DNA of 64,000 nt from positions 73,687,533 to 73,751,532 of the forward strand of contig NC_089584.1 in NCBI RefSeq assembly GCF_019320115.1, written 5' to 3'. The notes under the pieces were generated by a model. That model had not been told where the DNA came from, did no database searches, and saw nothing but the letters and a program-made list of their open reading frames with translations. Source of the DNA: Miscanthus floridulus. Its lineage: Eukaryota; Streptophyta; Magnoliopsida; Poales; Poaceae. The translations under genes were made by a program, and so were the position numbers. Numbering within the stretch: position 1 is the stretch's first letter; every line of letters begins with the position of its first letter. Shown here in pieces: positions 24,101 to 32,019 of this stretch.

Positions 24101-25861
24101 CGAGTGTCCAGTAATACTTTCGTAAACACTTACTACGATCCATTCATCATGAGCATCATGTCATACCTTATGCATCCATGGTATTTATCTTTTGCATCGG
24201 CATGCAATAGGTGTACCGGAAGGAGTGACCCTGCTGGAATTCGAGGAACTGAACGAGCAGCAGCAGCCGACACCGGAGATTCAGGAGGAGCAGCCTTCAG
24301 GAGAAGTGCCAGACGAGGTCGCCGTTGAGTGCCCTGACCACCGTCCTTGCAACTTTGTGAAAGGCAAGCCCCGGAGCATATTAAGCCTCCTATTTTCCGA
24401 ACTGCAGTTACAGTATTATTATTACTTATATTGTTGCATTAAGTTTAGGTGTTGGATGCAAACACTTGCTGCATTGGTTACCATTCCTTGTCCAGATATT
24501 GTTACCCTGAATCCTATATAGCTCAGGCTCGAGTAGTGCTTAGCCCTGCTTAAACTCGGTAGAAGTCGGGTGATTTCCTGTCACCTGCGAGATATAGGAT
24601 GATACATGTGGCACGGTTGGCTATATTTGCTATCGTGGAAAAGAACCAGTCTTAATTTGAAATGAAGACCGGACGGAGGCTTGCCGGTTTGCAGTGACTC
24701 CGTCTGTGTCGATTAAGGACTGGATCTTGGAGCCTTTCCTGTTCATGTTGAACGCATGCCTCTCTCTTAGTTGGCCGGGTCTGGAGACCGACCACGAAGC
24801 CGAGTAGCTCACCTCAGGCCGGGAGTCGATAAGTATAAAGTGCGCCTCGGAAGGGAGCCGTAGGCGTGAGTCCAAGGGCAGGTGATTTAAAAGTCCTGGT
24901 CGTCCTGGCAGAAGGGTAATCCCTGAGAGTGCTGGCGCTGATCGAACCCGCGAATTTGGTTCCTGAGATGTCCCAAAGGTGACCCACGGCTACTCTTGCA
25001 AAGTATGCCAGGGTGAGGGTTAGGAATACCCCCTCAGCTGAGTTGTAATTCGATTCGAATCGCCGTCTCTCCCGGTTAGTGAGAACTTGACGGGCTTATC
25101 TCCAATGTAGATACACTTAATAACTTAATGGTTCGGAAATGATGATATGATGATGACAGCCTTATTATACCTGCTATGGTTAATACTGTTTGCTCCTAAT
25201 AAGTGAGTGCTCTAGTACAGGTGCTAATCTAGTGGACAGGTAAATAATGATAAGCTTTATACTAAGTTTAAAGTGGTTATTATAATCTTAAGCTCTTTTA
25301 TGCAACTGTGTCAAGCTAGTCCACCTGAAAAGCCTTGCATGATCCTTGGTGTCCTTTATTTCTGTTTTGTCGGGTAAGTCTAGCTGAGTACCTTCTCGTA
25401 CTCAGGGTTTATTTCCCACCTGTTGCAGATGACCAGTTCTACTTTGGTTGCTGCAAGTACTGCCTTCTCCCTGCTGGGGATGAAGACTAGACCGTTGGGC
25501 GCGGTTTCTACTAGTTCTCGTACCTGATAATGCTTTTGCTGGGACATGACTCTGATCTTGGCAATGTATTTGAAAACTATGATGTTTTGTACTAAACTAT
25601 GTTGCTTCCGCACACTCAAACTTGGTTTGTAATATTCTATTTCAACTCTGATGGATGTAATCCGAATGCTACCTATGAAATGTTGTAACAGATGATGTGT
25701 TGTGTTGAATCATTACGATCTTGGTTTGTATGTCGAGAGTTGGTTGAAATCCTTCGTGATTTCCGGACTACCGGGATTATGGGAGCTTAAGTACAGGAAT
25801 TTGATCGCTTCGGTGATTGTTTTTGTACTTACGTTCTTATGATTTGGTCGGTTCTGTTACA
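21198..25861 (+). repeat. 5' LTR of element C
   Basis: It starts TGTAACACCCTAGG and ends GGTTCTGTTACA. In order it holds an AT-rich first ~850 bp, a GC-rich block (22020-22915), a long AT-rich stretch, a candidate exon (24211-24363), a block conserved among all related LTRs here (about 24520-25110, with GTAGAAGTCGGGTGATTTCC) and a second conserved block (25330-25410). Small open frames in the GC-rich block occur on both strands and are not supported as genes. Confidence 0.95.
24211..24363 (+). other. Candidate LTR leader exon with an AG/GCAAG splice donor
   Basis: The 153-bp segment follows a pyrimidine-rich stretch ending in CATGCAATAG and is followed by AAAG/GCAAGCCCC, a strong match to the rarer GC-type plant 5' splice site. 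It is open in one frame and encodes an acidic, glutamine-rich peptide (EFEELNEQQQPTPEIQEEQ). The equivalent spot in the LTRs of element D is preceded by CATCTCATCTAG and followed by CACAG/G(T or C)AAGCCCC, while the sequence between differs completely. Conservation of the borders but not the content suggests splice signals. The identical copy is at 35028-35180. That it is an exon is inferred. Confidence 0.5.
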
Positions 25862-25863
25862 GC

Positions 25864-25875
25864 TGGCATCAGAGC
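25864..25875 (+). other. Primer binding site of element C
   Basis: TGGCATCAGAGC lies 2 bp after the LTR. It matches TGGTATCAGAGC, the site complementary to plant initiator tRNA-Met, at 11 of 12 bases. Confidence 0.88.
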
Positions 25876-26603
25876 AAGATTTGACACTAAACACGTCATT
25901 TGTGTATTTAAAACAAAAGTAATTGTGAAAATCCTAAATTAAATACTAAGCATTGCCAGTGGTCATATCCCTTATGCCCAAATAAGGACTCTTAGGTGGC
26001 TTATTAAAGTACTAACTTGGGGGTTCCTGCTTGTTTCTATTTCGTCGTCCATACGGCGTGCTATAGTATGGATGCCATCCGCTTGGGTGGTAATGTATGG
26101 ATCAAAATACCTCTACGCTTTGGTAAGTGTGAGTTGTGAGAGCATGACCGTCCAACTGTCGGTCTAGGGGAGAGTAGTTGTGGTTGCTCGCATACTTACA
26201 TGTTTAACCATGTATTTATGAGAGTACTTAATTGTGGGTATCTCTGACGGGTAGCTGTGATACTAGAGTATATACATCAGGGGATGTATGTATGAAAGTA
26301 TTTAGTTTACTGCTTGTTTTCTATGCTTTTTGGGAAATTATTGGGCTGAAATGAAATTTTCTGCAGGTACACTAACAACGTATCGTTGTAGATCGACTAG
26401 CTACCGTATACGAGAGAACGTATGTATGCCACCGTATATTTCGCTAGCCTTTAAATTTTTCTAGGTTGTGAGGACGTACGGATCGTGCATGCATCATGTT
26501 CAAGCATACATGGCATTCTTGCATTACTCCCTCCTTTAAAATTGATGGTCCCGAATAATTAAATTTCGCATCCCTTAAATGATTCTCCCCTTATGTTGTA
26601 ACT
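25876..26603 (+). other. Leader of element C, partly conserved with element D
   Basis: No coding region is visible. Positions ~25976-26180 and ~26210-26530 align with 49392-49590 and 49610-49940 of element D, although the two elements share little beyond LTR motifs, this leader and the polypurine tract. An inverted repeat CCATAC...GTATGG at 26049-26071 has the same stem in D (49457-49479) with a changed loop. Such conservation between coding and non-coding partners suggests packaging or dimerisation signals; this is inference. Confidence 0.55.
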
Positions 26604-26614
26604 TTTTGCTACAG
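26595..26614 (+). promoter_or_regulatory. Candidate 3' splice site before the H3-mimic gene
   Basis: GTTGTAACTTTTTGCTACAG has a T-rich tract and ends in CAG, with the ATG of the H3-mimic frame as the very next codon. This fits a plant acceptor. The donor at 24364 in the LTR would give an intron of about 2.25 kb that removes the primer binding site and leader. Confidence 0.55.
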
Positions 26615-27199
26615 ATGGCGCGCACGAAACGCACTGCTCGCAAGTCCGCTGGAGGTAGGGCGCCTCGTCACCGTTTAGCTCCTCGTGAGCCCCGTCCTGA
26701 GCCTACTGAGGCGGAAAGGCTGAGGGCAGAGCTGGCTCAGGTGACCGCTGAAAGGACTGCAGTTCAGCAGCGTTTGGAGCAAGTCACGCAAGAAAGGGAC
26801 CAAGAGACCCTTGAGGTTCAGAGATTGACAATTGCTCACCGCAACTGTGAGCGTATGTTGGTTCACATGCTGAACCAACGGAATGAAGCCTGGCACGAGG
26901 AGAATGTGTTGAGAGCAAGGCAGGCTGAGCTAGAGCAGCAGTTGGCAGCTGCGGAAGAGTACAATGACAATCTCCATGAGGAGGTTCACCTACTGCATAA
27001 TCAACTTCACCCTATCCTGCCACCAGATGATGTGAATGAGATGGGTTCTGGTGTCATCATGGCTGAAGGTGATGATGACATGGAAGTCAATGGACCTGAG
27101 GACGCTCCACCTGATGAGGAGGAAGATGAGGAGTTAGAGCCTCCTAGTGATGAAGATGGAGGAGAGATCCTCGACACTGACTCCGAGGACGATGCGTAG
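26615..27199 (+). CDS. Histone H3 tail-mimic / coiled-coil / acidic-tail protein of element C
   Basis: This intact 194-residue frame precedes gag. Residues 2-22 read ARTKRTARKSAGGRAPRHR plus LA. Aligned to the canonical H3 tail they match at 16 of 21 positions after the initiator Met, without gaps. K4, K9, S10, T3, T6, R2, R8 and R17 of H3 are kept; K14 and K18, the main acetylation sites, are R and H. Residues ~31-132 form a long charged heptad-type coiled coil (RLRAELAQVTAERTAVQQRL...). Residues 151-194 are very acidic, 24 D/E of 44, as in histone chaperones. I chose the ATG at 26615 over an upstream in-frame one at 26579 because the mimicry begins exactly there and a splice acceptor precedes it. 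No RT, gag or known retroelement domain is present. Proposed role: dimeric decoy or recruiter for H3-tail readers or writers in the nucleus (inference). Chance similarity is very unlikely. Confidence 0.85.
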   Translation: MARTKRTARKSAGGRAPRHRLAPREPRPEPTEAERLRAELAQVTAERTAVQQRLEQVTQERDQETLEVQRLTIAHRNCERMLVHMLNQRNEAWHEENVLRARQAELEQQLAAAEEYNDNLHEEVHLLHNQLHPILPPDDVNEMGSGVIMAEGDDDMEVNGPEDAPPDEEEDEELEPPSDEDGGEILDTDSEDDA

Positions 27200-27600
27200 T
27201 TTAGCTTACTACTGAGCTAATGCACTAGATCTAGTCTTTTGTTGATCATCATGCATGAACAAGTAACTTCGTAGCAAGTTAATCGTTGGGATGTAATGTC
27301 GAACCCTATGTTACCCTTGATGTAAGTTGGGACCACTATGGCTCGATGTAACTTATCAAACGTATTATGCTTCACGTATGTGAGCTTTTGTGGAATTTCG
27401 CCTTTGCGATTTATGGATCTCATTGTTGGTTAAGTTCATCGCATTCATAGGTCAATTGATGCGCTTGATGAGTTGTGTGATTGTGATGAATGATTGTGCC
27501 TCGGTTGATTATTTAAATACATTCCCTCCAATGGACCCAGTATGGCATAATTATACATTTCATCTACAAAATTTCCACATCGTCAGTGCTCATTGGCTAT
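27200..27600 (+). other. Spacer between the H3-mimic gene and gag
   Basis: About 400 bp of AT-rich DNA with stops in all frames. Nothing coding is supported. It would lie inside the intron of a gag-pol mRNA if the acceptor at 27611 is used. Confidence 0.6.
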
Positions 27601-27611
27601 ACATTTTGCAG
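27592..27611 (+). promoter_or_regulatory. Candidate 3' splice site before gag
   Basis: TTGGCTATACATTTTGCAG is followed at once by ATGGCT, the apparent start of gag. It has the same arrangement as the acceptor before the H3-mimic gene: T-rich tract, CAG, ATG. Confidence 0.5.
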
Positions 27612-27812
27612 ATGGCTACAATACCTTCGTCGCTGGTCGTAGCATTGGAGATGAGGAGCAAACACCTCCTCCACCACCGCCCACACCAGCTGAGCTAATG
27701 CAGACAATTGTGGAGAGTCAGCGCATGCTAGCTGAGGCTATGCGCCAGATGGCCTAACCGTGAGGATCGGCATGCCCGCCAGGGACCCGAGCCGAACCAG
27801 TACAGCAGCTTT
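27612..27812 (+). pseudogene. Frameshifted N-terminus of gag in element C
   Basis: From the ATG at 27612 the family's gag N-terminus (proline run PPPPPPTPAELMQ, then [14 protein letters not shown]) can be followed in three successive frames. One base appears missing near 27620, one T is extra at 27755, and one T is extra in the TTT at 27810-27812; after that the frame is the long gag-pol frame. A stop at 27755-27757 ends the second frame. These are three single-base indels in ~190 bp of an otherwise intact element; they could be real mutations or assembly errors. Confidence 0.7.
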
Positions 27813-30800
27813 CAAGGACTTCATGGACACGAAGCCTCCTATCTTTCGTGAGGCAGAAGAACCCTTACATGCAGATGAATGGTTGAGTACGATAGAGCAA
27901 AGATTTGGATTGCTCCGTTTAACTGAAGGCATGAAAGCTTCGTATGCGGGGTACCAGCTCCAAGGCCCTGCAGGCATTTGGTGGAACCATCATAGGACCA
28001 CCTTCCCTGCTAACGTTGAGATCGTCTGGAACCAGTTCCAGGCAGCCTTCAGGGGACACTTTATCCCTCCTGGTCTCATGGCCATCAAGCATACTGAGTT
28101 TATGAAGCTCACCCAAGGCAATAAGAGTCTCAATGAGTACCTCCAGGCATTCAACAACCTAGCAAGATATGCTCCTGAGTTCGTCGATACTGACGCCAAG
28201 AGAATAGCTAGCTTCAAGAGGGGACTTTCCCCAAAACTAATGAAGTTAATGGGAAACTGCAAGTGTGTCACCTTCAATGAGTTTATCAGTGACACTCTGA
28301 CTCAGGAGAACAATGACAAGATTTATGCTGCTTCCAAGAATCGGAAAAGGAACTTTGAAGCTGGTGCTTCCCAGTCCAAGGCCCCAATGGTATCTAAGGC
28401 CCCGTACCGTCCACCCACTGCTAATGTTCGGTACCGCCCACCGCAGAAGAAGAACCAAGCTAAAACCGGCTTTCGCAAGGGGTATACCATTTCCTTGCCG
28501 AAGAATACATCTGGGCAGAGTAGCTCCAATGTTCCACCATCAAACAGGCCGTGTTGGAACTGTAACCAGCCTGGTCATTGGGCCAATAGATGTCCCCATC
28601 CTCCCAAGAATGCTCAAGGAAACGTCCGTCAGGGGCGTGTTCACTATACTACGGTGGAGGAAATTCCTGCTGGTGAAGTGGTCACCGCTGGTAAGTTCCT
28701 TGTTAATGATCACCCTGCAGTTGTGCTCTTTGATTCTGGTGCTTCGCATTCCTTTGTGAGTTCTACTTTTGCATCTAAGCATCAGATGAATGTGATTACA
28801 ATTGTCAAGGGGGGGTTTTGTATTAGTGCTGCTGGGAATAATATCATGACTAACCAAGTAGTTAAGGATGTAAAGATTGAGATCGGGGATCGAGAATTCC
28901 TTGTGGATCTTGTAGTTCTACCGGGGGTAGGAATCGATGTAATCCTAGGAATGAAGTGGATGAGCGGGAATGGAGTGTTGATCGATACATCAACCCGTGT
29001 GGTTATGTTAAGGGATCCTGTGGATAAGAAAGGTTTTCTAGTGCAGTTACCTCGTGATATTGCTATCCACAGTACAGCCAACGCTATCTTAGCCAAGGCC
29101 ATTAAGGATCTACCGGTTGTCTGTGAGTTTCCAGATGTCTTTCCTGATGACTTGCCTGGATTACCTCCGGACCGTGATGTAGAATTCAAGATAGAGCTCA
29201 TTCCGGGTACGGCTCCTATTTCTCGAAGGCCCTATAGAATGCCGCCCAATGAGTTGGCTGAGCTGAAGAGTCAGTTGAATGAGCTATTGAAGAAAGGGTT
29301 GATCCGGCCTAGTTCTTCTCCTTGGGGTTGTCCAGCTATATTTGTGAAGAAGAAGGACGAGTCTCTACGCATGTGCGTGGATTATCGCCCCCTTAATGCT
29401 GTTACTATCAAGAACAAATACCCTCTTCCTCGCATCGATATTCTGTTTGATCAGCTTTCTAAAGCTAAGGTATTCTCCAAGATCGATTTGCGGTCTGGCT
29501 ATCATCAGATCAAAATTCGTCCTGAAGATATACCTAAGACGGCTTTCTCTACTCGTTATGGCTTGTTCGAATACCTCGTCATGTCATTTGGGTTGACCAA
29601 TGCTCCGGCACACTTTATGTACCTGATGAATTCTGTATTCATGCCGGAATTGGACAAATTTGTCGTCGTGTTCATTGATGATATCCTGGTATATTCTCAG
29701 AATGAAAAAGAGCATGCTGAACATCTGAGAATTGTTTTAACTCGGCTACGTGACAACCAGCTTTATGCTAAGTTCAGCAAGTGCGAGTTCTGGTTGAACA
29801 AGATACCTTTTCTTGGTCATGTATTATCTGGTGATGGAATTTCGGTTGACCCTACTAAGGTGCAAGAAGTTCTTGAGTGGAAGGCACCTACTACGGTCAC
29901 AGAAGTCCGAAGTTTTCTGGGTCTGGCTGGCTATTATCGTCGCTTTATCCCAGATTTCTCAAAGATCGCCAAGCCCATGACTCGACTACTGCAAAAGGAT
30001 GAGAAGTTTGAGTGGACTCCGAAGTGTGAAGAGGCTTTCCACACTTTGCGGACCTTACTAACCTCTGCTCCTGTATTGGCACAGCCTGACATCGGGAAGC
30101 CTTTTGATGTCTACTGCGATGCATGTGGCACCGGTTTGGGGTGTGTCCTTATGCAGGAGGGTCGAGTAATTGCTTATGCTTCGCGCCAGCTCCGAAAGCA
30201 TGAAGTCAACTATCCTACCCATGACTTAGAACTGGCCGCAGTTGTTCATGCCCTGAAGATTTGGAGACATTACTTGCTGGGTAATGTGTGCAACATCTAT
30301 ACTGACCATAAAAGCCTCAAGTACATTTTTACTCAACCCGAGTTGAACATGCGTCAACGGCGCTGGTTAGAATTGATCAAAGACTACAACCTTCAAGTGC
30401 ATTACCATCCTGGTAAGGCAAATGTGGTTGCTGATGCCTTAAGCAGAAAGGCCCATTGCAATTCCTTAGTTAGTGAAGACTTTCATCTGGCACACCTCCT
30501 TCATCCTGTAGTACTCCACAATATCACTGTGGATTGCTCTCTTAGAAGTCGAATTATCGAACTCCAGAAGACGGATGTGGGTGTGTTTCACATCAAGCGG
30601 AAAATGAAAGAGAAAGAGACCAAGCACTTTAAAGTCGATGACAAGGGAATTCTCTGGTTTAATGATAGGCTTGTGGTACCCAAAGATAAAGAACTTAGAA
30701 ATCAAATTATGAATGAAGCCCATTCTTCAAAATTGTCCATCCATCCTGGTAGCAGTAAAATGTATCAAGATCTCAAGCTATATTATTGGTGGACCAAGAT

Positions 30801-32019
30801 GAAGAAAGAAATCGCAGCTTATGTGGCAAGGTGTGATAACTGTTGCAGAGTCAAGGCTATTCACATAAGGCCCGGACTATTGCAGCCACTATCTATTCCT
30901 GGCTGGAAGTGGGAAGAGATTAGTATGGATTTTATTGTTGGATTACCCACTACCAAAAAGGGTTGTGATTCCATCTGGGTTATCGTAGACCGTCTAACTA
31001 AATCTGCTCACTTTATTCCGGTCAAGTCTACCTATCACCCTCACAATTATGCTGAGATTTATTTTCAACAAGTGGTACGTCTCCATGGTGTACCCAAATC
31101 CATTGTTTCTGATAGAGGACCTCAGTTCACGGCTCGCTTTTGGGAGTGCTTACATCAGAATCTTGGCACTCATCTAATCCGCAGTTCTGCCTATCATCCG
31201 CAAACATCAGGACAGACTGAGCGTGTTAATCAAATTCTTGAAGACATGCTTAGAGCTTGTCTTATCTCTTGCAAAGGCTCTTGGGAAGACTGGTTACCTC
31301 TCGCTGAATTCTCTTATAACAACAGTTATCAAGAGAGTATAAAAATGGCTCCTTTTGAAGCTCTTTATGGCCGCAAGTGTAGAACTCCTTTGAACTGGGT
31401 GGAACCCGGGGAAAGAAGATTCTATGGTATTGACTTTGTAAAAGAAGCCGAAGAGCAAGTCCGGACTATACAAAAGAATATGACTGCCGCTCAGGCTAGA
31501 CAAAAGAGCTACGCTGATAAGAGAAGGAAACCTATTGAGTTTGAAGTAGGTGATCATGTTTATTTGAAGGTATCCCCCATGAAAGGAGTCAAGCGTTTTG
31601 GAATTAAAAGGAAGCTTGAGCCTCGATATGTTGGACCCTACCGCATTATCGAGAAAAGTGGAAGAGTAGCATATAAGCTCGATCTACCACGTGAGATGGG
31701 AGCTATATTTCCGGTATTCCATGTGTCCCAGCTGAAGAAGTGTCTTCGTATTCCCGAGGAAAGAATAGCAACAAGGAAAGTCAACTTGAAGTCTGATCTT
31801 TCTTATGAGGAAAAGCCCGTGCAAGTTCTGGATACACAAGAAAGAGTGACTCGTACACGAGTGGTTAAGTTATACAAGGTAGTTTGGAGTAACCATAGTG
31901 AACGGGATGCAACTTGGGAGCGGGAAGATTATTTAAAGGAAAATCATCCAACTTTCTATACAAAATGGTACGCTTTCCAAATCTCGGGACGAGATTTTTC
32001 TAAGGGGGGAGGGCTGTAA
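27760..32019 (+). CDS. Gag-Pol polyprotein of element C (Tekay-type chromovirus)
   Basis: A single open frame of 1419 codons, numbered from the GTG at 27760; the true start is the frameshifted stretch upstream. Order: gag domain (~45-165, with WWNHHRTTF and FRGHFIPPG), CCHC zinc knuckle [14 protein letters not shown] (265-278), protease with DSGAS at 325, RT with FIDDILVYS at 638-646 (FIDD instead of YVDD), RNase H from ~783 (catalytic D787, TDHKS at 848), integrase zinc finger (H988, H995, C1025, C1028), and core D1057, D1118, E1154 with D-60-D-35-E spacing. The C-terminus (1349-1400) resembles a chromodomain: W1376 and ATWE at 1384-1387 remain, but two cage aromatics are missing, as in group II chromodomains. 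The frame runs through the polypurine tract and stops in the LTR. All catalytic residues are present, so Pol is probably functional. Confidence 0.93.
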   Translation: MRIGMPARDPSRTSTAAFKDFMDTKPPIFREAEEPLHADEWLSTIEQRFGLLRLTEGMKASYAGYQLQGPAGIWWNHHRTTFPANVEIVWNQFQAAFRGHFIPPGLMAIKHTEFMKLTQGNKSLNEYLQAFNNLARYAPEFVDTDAKRIASFKRGLSPKLMKLMGNCKCVTFNEFISDTLTQENNDKIYAASKNRKRNFEAGASQSKAPMVSKAPYRPPTANVRYRPPQKKNQAKTGFRKGYTISLPKNTSGQSSSNVPPSNRPCWNCNQPGHWANRCPHPPKNAQGNVRQGRVHYTTVEEIPAGEVVTAGKFLVNDHPAVVLFDSGASHSFVSSTFASKHQMNVITIVKGGFCISAAGNNIMTNQVVKDVKIEIGDREFLVDLVVLPGVGIDVILGMKWMSGNGVLIDTSTRVVMLRDPVDKKGFLVQLPRDIAIHSTANAILAKAIKDLPVVCEFPDVFPDDLPGLPPDRDVEFKIELIPGTAPISRRPYRMPPNELAELKSQLNELLKKGLIRPSSSPWGCPAIFVKKKDESLRMCVDYRPLNAVTIKNKYPLPRIDILFDQLSKAKVFSKIDLRSGYHQIKIRPEDIPKTAFSTRYGLFEYLVMSFGLTNAPAHFMYLMNSVFMPELDKFVVVFIDDILVYSQNEKEHAEHLRIVLTRLRDNQLYAKFSKCEFWLNKIPFLGHVLSGDGISVDPTKVQEVLEWKAPTTVTEVRSFLGLAGYYRRFIPDFSKIAKPMTRLLQKDEKFEWTPKCEEAFHTLRTLLTSAPVLAQPDIGKPFDVYCDACGTGLGCVLMQEGRVIAYASRQLRKHEVNYPTHDLELAAVVHALKIWRHYLLGNVCNIYTDHKSLKYIFTQPELNMRQRRWLELIKDYNLQVHYHPGKANVVADALSRKAHCNSLVSEDFHLAHLLHPVVLHNITVDCSLRSRIIELQKTDVGVFHIKRKMKEKETKHFKVDDKGILWFNDRLVVPKDKELRNQIMNEAHSSKLSIHPGSSKMYQDLKLYYWWTKMKKEIAAYVARCDNCCRVKAIHIRPGLLQPLSIPGWKWEEISMDFIVGLPTTKKGCDSIWVIVDRLTKSAHFIPVKSTYHPHNYAEIYFQQVVRLHGVPKSIVSDRGPQFTARFWECLHQNLGTHLIRSSAYHPQTSGQTERVNQILEDMLRACLISCKGSWEDWLPLAEFSYNNSYQESIKMAPFEALYGRKCRTPLNWVEPGERRFYGIDFVKEAEEQVRTIQKNMTAAQARQKSYADKRRKPIEFEVGDHVYLKVSPMKGVKRFGIKRKLEPRYVGPYRIIEKSGRVAYKLDLPREMGAIFPVFHVSQLKKCLRIPEERIATRKVNLKSDLSYEEKPVQVLDTQERVTRTRVVKLYKVVWSNHSERDATWEREDYLKENHPTFYTKWYAFQISGRDFSKGGGL
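32001..32014 (+). other. Polypurine tract of element C
   Basis: TAAGGGGGGAGGGC lies directly before the 3' LTR. It also encodes the last residues of Gag-Pol (KGGGL). The same 14 bases precede the 3' LTR of element D at 53942-53955. Confidence 0.92.

Noticed and set aside
24192..24521. A 109-codon frame in the LTR as a stand-alone gene
   Set aside because: It starts at a non-ATG codon and crosses the donor word; better explained as a leader exon.
25864..25875. tRNA gene
   Set aside because: Only 12 bases resemble the complement of a tRNA 3' end; there is no cloverleaf. It is a primer binding site.
26579..26614. Upstream in-frame ATG extending the H3-mimic by 12 residues
   Set aside because: It would hide the H3-like N-terminus, and the 12 residues are encoded by the pyrimidine-rich tract of the splice acceptor.
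26615..26680. A captured fragment of a host histone H3 gene
   Set aside because: Codon use differs from typical GC-rich plant H3 genes, similarity stops after about residue 22, and nothing of the histone fold follows. Capture followed by selection is possible, but as a gene fragment it explains little. Kept as mimicry.
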